A DNA stretch of 19,858 nt. Origin: Acidimicrobiaceae bacterium. Its GTDB lineage: Bacteria; Actinomycetota; Acidimicrobiia; Acidimicrobiales; Palsa-688. Numbering within the stretch: the stretch's first letter is position 1; each line of letters starts with the position of its first letter. Shown here piece after piece: positions 14,393 to 19,858 of this stretch. Below the pieces are notes generated by a model. The model did not search any database. It saw only the letters and a list, made by a program, of their open reading frames with translations, and was not told the DNA's origin. The stretch is from assembly GCA_030838025.1 (NCBI GenBank), contig JAUTXM010000012.1:1-19858 (forward strand), written 5' to 3'. Made by a program: the position numbers and the translations under genes.

Positions 14393-14506
14393 TTCGTTCC
14401 AGCTGACGCCCGGGGGCGAGCCTCTTTTCTCTCCGCGGTGGCCGGCCGCCTTCAAGTAGTCGGGGGCTCGGACTGCCCATCATCGACGAGTCAGTCTCGG
14501 GGCCGC

Positions 14507-16333
14507 GTGACACAGGCAACCCCCCAAGGAACGGGCCAAGCCAGGTGGGACCCGAGGGCCGCCTCGGGCCAGAACCCGGTGGCCTTCAGCGCCGAAGAGT
14601 TGACCGCCGCGCTCAACGCAGTCAGCGACGCGATCACCGTCCAGGGCCCTGACGGCTCGCTGATACTGGCCAACGACGCCGCGGCGGAACTGTTGGGGTT
14701 CTCGTCGCCGGCGGCGCTACTCGCCGTCACACCCACCGACATCATGGCCCGCTTCGAGGTGCTCGACGCTAACGGCCGGCCCTTGGCCGCCGGGTCGCTC
14801 CCGGGCCGGGCCGCACTGGCGGGCGGCGACCCGCCCGAGATGCTGGTGCGTTTCCGGCTGCGCTCCACCGGTGCGGAGCGGTTCTCGCTGGTCAAGGCGG
14901 CGCCGGTGCGAGACGAAATCGGCCGGGTCGTCTTCGCGGTGAACGTCTTTCGGGATGTGACCGACCGCCAAGTCGCCATCGAGGAGCTCCGGGCCAGCGA
15001 GGCCCGCCTGGCTTTTCTGGCCTCGGCCGGCCGGCGGCTCCTGGTCACGTCCCTGAAGCCGCGCCGGGTCCTCCAAGAGGTGGCCGACCTGGTAGTGCCC
15101 GAACTGGCCGACTGGTGCGCCGTGCGGGAATTCTCAGACGACGGCCGAGTGCTACGCGTCGCGGTCGGCCCTCCCGAACTGGTAGGTAGCGAGATCCTGG
15201 GCCGCCTGGACGGCTACGGCGACCCGCTTACTGCCAGCGGCGCCCTCGCCGCGTTGACCGCGGGGCACTCGATCCTGGTGAGCGACGTCACCGCTGCACT
15301 GCTCGAACAGGTCGCCGTCGATGACGACCACTTGGAGCTACTGGGCCGTCTGGGCGTTGCGTCAGTGATGCTGGTGCCGCTGGCCAGCCGGGGGCGGGTC
15401 ATCGGAGTGCTGACCCTGGCCGCCGGCAAGAACCGTCCCCCATACCGCCCTGCTGATCTGGAGTTGGCCGAGGAGTTCGCCAACCGGGTCGCGGCCACGG
15501 TCGACAACGCCCGGTCCTACGCCGCCGAGCATGCCACCGCCGAGACCTTGGCCCGGGCGCTGCTCCCAGGACGGCTGCCCGACATCCCCGGATTGGAGCT
15601 GGCCGCCCGCTATCGGGCCGCGGGCCAAGTGGGCGGCGACTTCTACGATTGCTTCCCCCTCGGCGACGGCACCTGGCTGCTGGCGGTGGGCGACGTGTGC
15701 GGGCGGGGCATAGCCGCGGCCGCCATGACCGGCCTGACACGGCACACCATCCGCGCCCTCGCCCTACACGCCACCTCCCCGGCCGCGGTGCTCCACGACC
15801 TGAACCGGCTCATCCTCGCCGCCGGAGATGAGCAGACGGCCCGCCGGCCGTCCAACGACAGAGACGGCGACCCCAGCTTTTGCACCGTGTGTCTTGCCGC
15901 GGTGACCCCGACGCCGACCGGCGCCCAGGTGGTCATCAGCGTCGCCGGACACCCTCTGCCAGTACTGGTCCGAGCCGACGCAGAGGTCATCGAGGTTGGC
16001 CGACCGGGAAGCCTCCTCGGCGTGATGGCCGACATCGACGTATCCGACGAAGCGTGCGAGCTCGGACCCGGTGACGCCCTCGTGCTATTCACCGACGGCA
16101 TCACCGAGCGCCGCGGAGGAAAAGAACTCTTCGGTGAAACGACTCTGGGAACGACACTACGGTCAGTGGCCCGAGCCCCGGCGATACAGCTTGCCCGACA
16201 AGTGGAGGACGCCGCGGTCGCCTATGCCACCACTCCCCCCGATGATGACATGGCGGTGCTCGCCGTCGTCGTTCCCGAAACAAGTGTCGCCCGGCCACAC
16301 AGAGACGCAACCTCTATCGCGTCGAATTCGTAG
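14507..16333 (+). CDS. PAS-GAF-SpoIIE (PP2C-type) serine phosphatase
   Basis: The 608-residue protein has three domains in order: PAS (about 30-155, with DAITVQGPDGSLILANDAA), GAF (about 178-340) and a SpoIIE/RsbU-type PP2C phosphatase (about 345-600). Metal-binding aspartates are visible: D378 in VGGDFYD, D396 in VGDVCGRG, D530 in LFTDGITE and D579-D581 in PPDDDMAVL. The first two domains should sense a small ligand or redox state and gate the phosphatase, which in this family dephosphorylates anti-anti-sigma (STAS) proteins. No membrane helix is seen, so it is cytoplasmic. No STAS or anti-sigma kinase gene is in the window, so its partner is elsewhere. The GTG at 14507 was chosen from the promoter position; a TTG at 14378 or GTG at 14441 would lengthen the N-terminus. 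It lies between the two copies of the SARP-remnant/small-protein module. Confidence 0.92.
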   Translation: MTQATPQGTGQARWDPRAASGQNPVAFSAEELTAALNAVSDAITVQGPDGSLILANDAAAELLGFSSPAALLAVTPTDIMARFEVLDANGRPLAAGSLPGRAALAGGDPPEMLVRFRLRSTGAERFSLVKAAPVRDEIGRVVFAVNVFRDVTDRQVAIEELRASEARLAFLASAGRRLLVTSLKPRRVLQEVADLVVPELADWCAVREFSDDGRVLRVAVGPPELVGSEILGRLDGYGDPLTASGALAALTAGHSILVSDVTAALLEQVAVDDDHLELLGRLGVASVMLVPLASRGRVIGVLTLAAGKNRPPYRPADLELAEEFANRVAATVDNARSYAAEHATAETLARALLPGRLPDIPGLELAARYRAAGQVGGDFYDCFPLGDGTWLLAVGDVCGRGIAAAAMTGLTRHTIRALALHATSPAAVLHDLNRLILAAGDEQTARRPSNDRDGDPSFCTVCLAAVTPTPTGAQVVISVAGHPLPVLVRADAEVIEVGRPGSLLGVMADIDVSDEACELGPGDALVLFTDGITERRGGKELFGETTLGTTLRSVARAPAIQLARQVEDAAVAYATTPPDDDMAVLAVVVPETSVARPHRDATSIASNS

Positions 16334-16439
16334 ACCTGACGATCGCGTCGGCGGCTTGAGTCCGTCAGACCCGCAGCGCATAACGAATTATCGGAATGAA
16401 GCCACTCCACCAGTGGATTCGTAACGCGGTCGGCCAGAC

Positions 16440-16630
16440 ACCCGGCCACGTCGCCCTGATTGGCGCGGCGACGACAGAGGGTCGGATGTGCGCTTTCTCG
16501 CAACGGTTCGGCTCGGACTGCGGCCCGCGGCACGGGCCGCCTCGGGTCGTAGCCATTTGGTCCCGCACCGCCAGGAACGCAAGGAGTCGTTGCCGATCCA
16601 CTGGGGAATCGGTGATCGACGGTGGGGGAT
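16440..16630 (-). pseudogene. Decayed SARP/BTAD fragment on the minus strand
   Basis: Read on the minus strand, VDRQRLLAFLAVRDQMA (about 16605-16554) matches the SQRLLAFLALRDREM region of the intact SARP gene. It is followed in another frame by RAAVRAEPLRESAHPTL (about 16535-16485), matching RAAVQAEPLRESARAAL. The ~370 bp between these blocks in the intact gene is missing and the frame changes, so no product is possible. The same internal deletion appears in the copy at 13601-13830. Confidence 0.65.
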
Positions 16631-16659
16631 TTCAGCGGCCCACAGCAACACCGCATGCA

Positions 16660-16800
16660 CGCATGCGTGTCCACTTCACTGAAGGGAACCCCCCTGAGGC
16701 GGTCCGGGAGTTCGAGCGCTACCGGGTATTGCCACGGGCCGAGCTAGACATCCAGCTGACCGTCATTGTTGAGCTGCTCTCCAGCCTCGAAGCGCAGGAG
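16660..16800 (+). pseudogene. C-terminal BTAD fragment on the plus strand
   Basis: MRVHFTEGNPPEAVREFERY and the following RVLPRAELDIQL match IRVFLARGQRADAVDEFERY and RALLQAEVGIEP at the end of the intact SARP gene (18748-18860). There is no DNA-binding part on this strand. It starts about 30 bp from the 5' edge of the minus-strand fragment, giving a head-to-head arrangement. The open frame continues into the small-protein copy at 16846. Confidence 0.65.
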
Positions 16801-16845
16801 GAGATGAGAGCGCCAAAGCCCGTACGCGCTTCGGCTCGATCAAGT

Positions 16846-16940
16846 ATGGACGACGATCATCATGGGCTGTTGATCATCCGGGCCTGGGTGGAGCCAGGGT
16901 CGTGGGCCCCTTCGAGACCATGTCGGGGGCCCGTCAACGT
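16846..16940 (+). pseudogene. Frameshifted second copy of the small protein
   Basis: MDDDHHGLLIIRAWVEPGS matches MADDDHNALLIVRAWVEPGS of the gene at 14003 almost residue for residue. After that, one C appears to be missing in the run near 16908-16911. Restoring it brings back P-F-E-T-M against P-L-R-A-H, and similarity then fades. As it stands the frame runs on to a stop at 16993-16995 (49 residues), overlapping the 3' end of the opposite-strand HTH-MEDS gene. The C-terminal half of the family is absent. Confidence 0.65.
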
Positions 16941-17725
16941 CAACCGAGGGCGTCTTGCGGCTCCAGGAGGAAGTCCTCGGGCTTTCGATACGTGAGACTC
17001 GCGCTCACGCCACTCCCGTCTGCGACATGCGGATGGGTGCAGCATGCTTCGGCGACGACGTCGACTGGAAATAGCCGGACGTCATACGTGCACATGATCG
17101 TGGCCGGCGCGGTCGCAAAAGCGAGGTTGATCAGCGATTCGTAGCGAGTCCACGTCGCGATGTCAAACGCGGACCGGCCCGACCAGCCAGCCTCAGCGAC
17201 GATTCTGATCCAAACTGCTCCCGCGTCAAACTTCTGTTCTACGAACGCCCTATACCGCCTCAGGGCTTCTTTGGGCGAGGGATACCAGTCCGCCCAGTCC
17301 GTGAACTCGACGTGTTCGGCACGCTCACCGAGTGCGTCACGGAGGAGTGCGTTCTTCGACCCGGTGGTCACCGCCAGGAGACAGTGCGACAGTTCGATCC
17401 CATCGACGAGGAAGGGGACCGCCGCTTCGAGGTACTCCTCGTCGTTCCCATAGGCGAGCACACGGTGCTCAAAGAGGCTCGGCGAGATCGCCGCTGTCGT
17501 GCCGATCAGGTAGTCGACACTAACCTCGAGCGCGTCGGCGAGGGCAAACAACGTGCTGAGGCGAACGTCTCTACGCCTGCCCGACTCGATTTGGGCAATG
17601 GCGGACCAACTCACGCCCGAGTAGTAGGCGAGCGCCTCACGTGTCCATCGGGCGCGAGCGCGCGCCGTCCTCAGGGATTCTCCGAGTCGGTCCCTCGCCA
17701 CGTCCACACTGTACCGATCTCTCAT
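16940..17725 (-). CDS. HTH (XRE-type) transcriptional regulator with MEDS sensor domain
   Basis: The 261-residue protein joins an N-terminal helix-turn-helix of the Cro/C1-XRE type to a MEDS (DcmR-type sensory) domain. The helix-turn-helix spans residues ~11-75: LGESLRTARARARWTREALA, then GVSWSAIAQIESGRRRDVRLSTLFALADAL. The MEDS domain (~85-245) includes HRVLAYGNDEEYLEAAVPFLVDGI, VEFTDWADWY, the WTRYESLINLAFA block, TIMCTYDVRLF and THPHV. MEDS domains are thought to sense small, often one-carbon or redox-related, ligands; the ligand here is unknown. The ATG at 17725 was chosen because the DNA-binding domain begins shortly after; the Shine-Dalgarno is weak. Two overlapping palindromes (17758-17784) in front of the gene suggest autoregulation. 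Codon use is somewhat less GC3-biased than in neighbours such as the phosphatase, a possible sign of transfer. Confidence 0.87.
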   Translation of the reverse strand: MRDRYSVDVARDRLGESLRTARARARWTREALAYYSGVSWSAIAQIESGRRRDVRLSTLFALADALEVSVDYLIGTTAAISPSLFEHRVLAYGNDEEYLEAAVPFLVDGIELSHCLLAVTTGSKNALLRDALGERAEHVEFTDWADWYPSPKEALRRYRAFVEQKFDAGAVWIRIVAEAGWSGRSAFDIATWTRYESLINLAFATAPATIMCTYDVRLFPVDVVAEACCTHPHVADGSGVSASLTYRKPEDFLLEPQDALG

Positions 17726-18188
17726 ACCGTTTCGTCATGGTCATGTGTCAGGACGTTGTGTCATTTGACACTGTCACTTGACAGAGAGCCTACTCGGGGA
17801 GGACAATCGCGGCGATGGAGGCTCATAACGGGCGACATGCCTCAGCTTTGGGCTACGGGGGTTGGTGCCGTCCCAGTGCGCCTGGCGTATCGGCCTCCCT
17901 AATCTGGCTACTTGAGGTTTTGCCGATTCGGGAACTGGAACCCCCAGGCTGGGTAGCCTTTGGGCGATCTGCGCGCGAGCACGGATGGATTTGCTGGCTG
18001 GTTGAGTCATCGTCAATGGCGACCGCACGCGCCCGCCAGAGTTCAGGGCCCGCCACCGAGACGACCTGGCCTCCTCAGACCACCCAGACATCGGTGGCTA
18101 CGCCGCCGAACGCCGGGGAGGAGTGCCTAGCCGAGCGTCGGCGATCCCTCCGTGGAACGTTGGACGATACGCGTCCCGTGATCGGGCC
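17726..18188. other. Divergent intergenic region between HTH-MEDS and SARP genes
   Basis: The left end holds the operator-like palindromes and a possible plus-strand promoter (TTGACA 17778-17783, GACAAT 17802-17807). An open frame, 17815-18192 (+), has GGGGAGG about 12 bases before its ATG, and its TGA overlaps the TTG start of the SARP gene. However, its third-position GC is low for this genome and no domain is recognisable. I treat it as an unproven candidate (about 20 %) rather than a gene. Otherwise this may be a long leader for the SARP gene. Confidence 0.45.
17758..17784. promoter_or_regulatory. Two overlapping TGTCA palindromes before the HTH-MEDS gene
   Basis: GTGTCATTTGACAC (17758-17771) and CTGTCACTTGACAG (17771-17784) are inverted repeats with 6-bp arms and 2-base centres, sharing one base and centred 13 bp apart. 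They lie 33-59 bases upstream of the HTH-MEDS start. On the plus strand the same bases form two TTGACA boxes (17765-17770 and 17778-17783), the latter 18 bp before GACAAT (17802-17807). The site could therefore control transcription in both directions. Confidence 0.6.
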
Positions 18189-18896
18189 TTGAGCGACCTG
18201 TCCCTGCTCGGAGGCTTCGTTTTCGCCGTGGAGGGTAACGTGCTGCTCGGAATCCCAGCCGGCTCCCAGCGGCTCCTCGCGTTCTTGGCCTTGCGCGACC
18301 GGGAGATGCCGCATTATGAAGTGGCCCGAACACTGTGGCCTCGGGCCTCCGACGAACAGGCCTCCGAGTATCTACGCACCGCCATCTTCGGCCTCAACTC
18401 TCGGGCCGACGAGACGGTGATGGTGACCGGAGCCGATCTGAGGTTGGGCGACGGCATGGTCATCGACGTCCGCTACGCCGAGTCGCTGGCCCGACGGCTG
18501 CTCGACCCCGACGCTCCGCCGGCCGACCCCGACACCGGCGCCACCGCAGTAGCGGCCCTCTCGGAGGATCTGTTGCCCGGGTGGTACGACCACTGGGCAT
18601 TGTTCGCGGCCGAGGCCTGGCACCAACTCCGTATGCACGCACTTGAAACGGTGGCGGCGCGACTGACGGCCGCTGACCGCTTGGCCGAGGCAGCATCCGC
18701 GGCACGAGCAGCCGTGCAGGCCGAACCCCTGCGGGAGAGTGCCCGCGCCGCCCTCATTCGGGTCTTCCTGGCCCGGGGGCAACGGGCGGACGCGGTCGAC
18801 GAGTTCGAGCGCTACCGCGCGCTGCTCCAAGCTGAGGTCGGCATCGAGCCGACATCGCTGCTCAGCCAACTGGTTTCGGGGGACGAACCTGCGTAG
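18189..18896 (+). CDS. Small SARP-type transcriptional regulator with BTAD domain
   Basis: The 235-residue protein has a winged-helix DNA-binding part of the OmpR/SARP type (residues ~4-95: LSLLGGFVFAVEGN, SQRLLAFLALRDREM, ARTLWPRASDEQASEYLRTA, VTGADLRLGDGMVIDVR). A BTAD all-helical repeat domain follows (~105-230: LLPGWYDHW, RAAVQAEPLRESARAAL, the DAVDEFERYRALL stretch, EVGIEPTSLL). It lacks the NB-ARC and TPR parts of large AfsR proteins, so it is a stand-alone small SARP. Members usually activate specialised-metabolite genes by binding direct repeats. The TTG at 18189 begins directly before the fold; a GTG at 18123 with GGGGAGG almost touching it would add 22 residues. It is the intact relative of the decayed copies at 13601 and 16440-16800. 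No biosynthetic cluster is visible nearby, so its target is unknown. Confidence 0.85.
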   Translation: MSDLSLLGGFVFAVEGNVLLGIPAGSQRLLAFLALRDREMPHYEVARTLWPRASDEQASEYLRTAIFGLNSRADETVMVTGADLRLGDGMVIDVRYAESLARRLLDPDAPPADPDTGATAVAALSEDLLPGWYDHWALFAAEAWHQLRMHALETVAARLTAADRLAEAASAARAAVQAEPLRESARAALIRVFLARGQRADAVDEFERYRALLQAEVGIEPTSLLSQLVSGDEPA

Positions 18897-19366
18897 CCCC
18901 AAGACGCATGAACTCTCGCTGCGAGTCGTACACCTTGCCAGCCTCGACGTCCTTCGGCGCATCACCCATGGCGCAACCGGGGTTGGAGACGGCCCCCGTT
19001 CAGCCTCTTATGCGTCCAGCGCCTGGCGTTGCTGCGCACCAGGTCTCAAAAGCCGATACCGGCTCGCACACTGTCGTCATTGGTGACGAGCAGCACGCCG
19101 AAATGGATGTTGCCAGGGTCTCAATGGTGGCCGAACGAAAACGAGTGGTGCGAATCCGGCCACGGCAATTTCGTGGCGAAACGGTCAGCGGCGCGCCGGA
19201 CGTCTACTTTCGGGGTGTCGTTCAGAGTGGTCGTACCCTAAATCCTTTCCTTTCCGCAATCGCGGCCTTTGGGCGCGGCAGTTAGCGGCACTCGAAAACA
19301 TGGCGGCCTGCCAAACCGGGAACTTGGGTCTGGTCCGTTGGTGGTCGGTCAGCATTTGATCTGTCG
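18897..19366. other. Intergenic region with a decayed pirin fragment
   Basis: No intact gene was found. The minus strand at 19046-19237 carries a pirin remnant (listed separately). A plus-strand frame at 18908-19285 lies opposite this remnant, has irregular codon use and no recognisable domain, and is judged a shadow. The last ~80 bases (19287-19366) are only the 3' side of the hydrolase gene; no terminator hairpin was recognised there. Confidence 0.5.
19046..19237 (-). pseudogene. Decayed pirin-family gene fragment
   Basis: Read on the minus strand from 19237, the frame gives TLNDTPKVDVRRAADRFATK, then LPWPDSHHSFSFGHH, a TGA stop, DPGNIHFGVLLVTNDDSVRAGIGF and a second TGA at 19046. This is the usual N-terminus of pirins, which has HSFSFG.HYDP, FG.L.V.NDD and APG.GF. 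The tyrosine codon expected before DP is replaced by TGA. The metal-binding HPHRDMEI region and everything after it are missing. No start codon with a Shine-Dalgarno is evident. It is therefore a dead fragment of about 60 codons. Confidence 0.65.
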
Positions 19367-19858
19367 TTAGGCGTCGACGAAGCGCTTCACGAAGTGCAAC
19401 GCGGTGTCGGCCACTTCGCGCCAGCCGCTGTCAATGGTCAGAGCGTGGCCCCGGTTGGGGATTTTTGCGATCTCGGTGACGCCGTCGTTGTGCTTCTGGC
19501 GTTTGTAGGATGCGTTCACGATGGCCCAGGGCACCGTGTTGTCTTTCTCGCCCGAGATGAGAAGCAGCGGGCCCCGTTCAGGGTTCCTGGTGTCGACCTT
19601 GGCTTCGGTCCAGGGGTTGAAGTTGGCGGCCGCGGCCTGGAAAAGGGGCGCTCCGGGCGCGGGAACGGCGAAGTTGGCATACAGATCCTTGGCCTCGTCC
19701 TCGGGGACGGCGTTGGCGAAACCGAAGCGGAACTGTTCGTAGGTGAGGGGTATGGCCCGGCCCCGGTTGGCGGGGTTGTGCAATACCGGCGCCGACGACT
19801 TGAGCGAGGAGATGGGCAGGGGCAGGACACCGCGAAACGGTGCCGGGTCGATGGCCAC
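19367..19858 (-). CDS. Alpha/beta hydrolase (C-terminal part, 5' end outside window)
   Basis: The frame is open to the right edge, so the N-terminal part, including the expected nucleophile elbow, is not visible; 163 residues can be read. LLLISGEKDNTVPW holds the acid residue (D106 in window numbering) and IPNRGHALTIDSGW holds the catalytic His (H138), followed by a final helix (VADTALHFVKRFVDA). This is the standard end of an alpha/beta hydrolase, and the wording around GEKDNTVP and RGHALTID is like lysophospholipase or esterase-type members. FNPWTEAKVDT and the YEQFRFGFANAV stretch belong to the cap. The stop is TAA at 19367-19369. Substrate and partners cannot be told. The GTG at the very edge is probably just an internal valine codon. 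Confidence 0.85.
   Translation of the reverse strand: MAIDPAPFRGVLPLPISSLKSSAPVLHNPANRGRAIPLTYEQFRFGFANAVPEDEAKDLYANFAVPAPGAPLFQAAAANFNPWTEAKVDTRNPERGPLLLISGEKDNTVPWAIVNASYKRQKHNDGVTEIAKIPNRGHALTIDSGWREVADTALHFVKRFVDA

Larger units (their letters stand above)
14198..14506. other. Intergenic region before the phosphatase gene
   Basis: The 309 bases hold the terminator-like hairpin at 14206-14234 and the promoter proposed at 14362-14392. The frame of the phosphatase gene is open back to a TTG at 14378, but that part overlaps the promoter and shows no domain. Nothing else recognisable is present. Confidence 0.5.
16334..16939. other. Region of decayed regulator and small-protein copies
   Basis: No intact gene is seen in these 606 bases. 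Three gene remnants described separately fill most of it: a minus-strand SARP fragment (16440-16630), a plus-strand BTAD fragment (16660-16800) and a frameshifted copy of the small protein (16846-16940). The first ~100 bases hold only a weak inverted repeat (CCACT-CCACC-AGTGG) near 16404 and the end of the phosphatase message. Confidence 0.55.

Noticed and set aside
18862..18969. A 35-residue minus-strand ORF (MGDAPKDVEAGKVYDSQREF) across the end of the SARP gene
   Set aside because: The translation looks protein-like, but it is antisense to the BTAD 3' end, has no visible Shine-Dalgarno and no known match. It was too weak to call.
1..19858. CRISPR array, prophage, integron or transposon
   Set aside because: No regularly spaced repeats, integrase, transposase or attachment-site signatures were seen. 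The duplications at 13.6-18.9 kb lack terminal inverted repeats or target duplications that I could recognise.
1..19858. A complete novel defence or biosynthetic system
   Set aside because: The enzymes in the window are scattered single genes with mixed orientation. No nuclease, toxin-antitoxin pair, reverse transcriptase or multi-enzyme cluster is present.

Overview
This is a GC-rich chromosomal stretch (I estimate close to 70 % GC) with strong GC bias at third codon positions, frequent GTG/TTG starts and compact gene packing. A DUF3097 protein, SARP/BTAD regulators, an MsnO8-type luciferase-like oxidoreductase, a PAS-GAF-SpoIIE phosphatase and an HTH-MEDS regulator together suggest an actinobacterium, possibly an uncultured or Acidimicrobiia-like one. 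No rRNA or tRNA was found, nor any CRISPR array, intact insertion sequence or phage gene.

Layout. 1-3383: the 3' part of a membrane-bound molybdoenzyme operon, with a fused DmsB-like Fe-S / DmsC-like anchor protein (5' end outside the window) overlapping a NasA/NarB-like molybdopterin catalytic subunit. 3385-4653: two minus-strand genes of unknown function (a Pro/Tyr-rich four-helix membrane protein and a charged helical protein). 4750-6791: a DUF3500 protein and an aldo/keto reductase; between them lies an 18-bp palindrome inside what looks like a MerR-type promoter. 6774-9440 (minus strand): arylamine N-acetyltransferase, SGNH/GDSL lipoprotein and a membrane-anchored YceI-domain protein. 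9601-12507: an alpha/beta hydrolase divergent from a translationally coupled LLM oxidoreductase-MOSC pair, with a GC-only hairpin between them. 12497-13509: a DUF3097 gene and a 40-residue membrane protein.

13510-18896 is the most unusual part. An intact small SARP/BTAD regulator (18189-18896) has two decayed relatives (around 13601-13830 and 16440-16800). Each decayed copy lies next to a copy of a small protein (MxDDDHxxLLIxRAWVEPGS). One of these is intact (14003-14197) and one is frameshifted (16846-16940). A PAS-GAF-PP2C phosphatase gene lies between the two copies of this module. An HTH-MEDS regulator (16940-17725) lies beyond them, with two overlapping TGTCA-type palindromes in front of it. 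18897-19366 holds a decayed pirin fragment, and the window ends inside an alpha/beta hydrolase gene.

How the genes fit together. The first operon probably passes electrons between the quinone pool and a periplasmic or cytoplasmic molybdenum centre. Several later enzymes (AKR, NAT, LLM oxidoreductase, MOSC, hydrolases) fit small-molecule or xenobiotic transformation, but nothing shows that they form one pathway. The right half looks like a regulatory region shaped by duplication, inversion and decay. All functional statements rest on motif recognition by eye; no database search was run.
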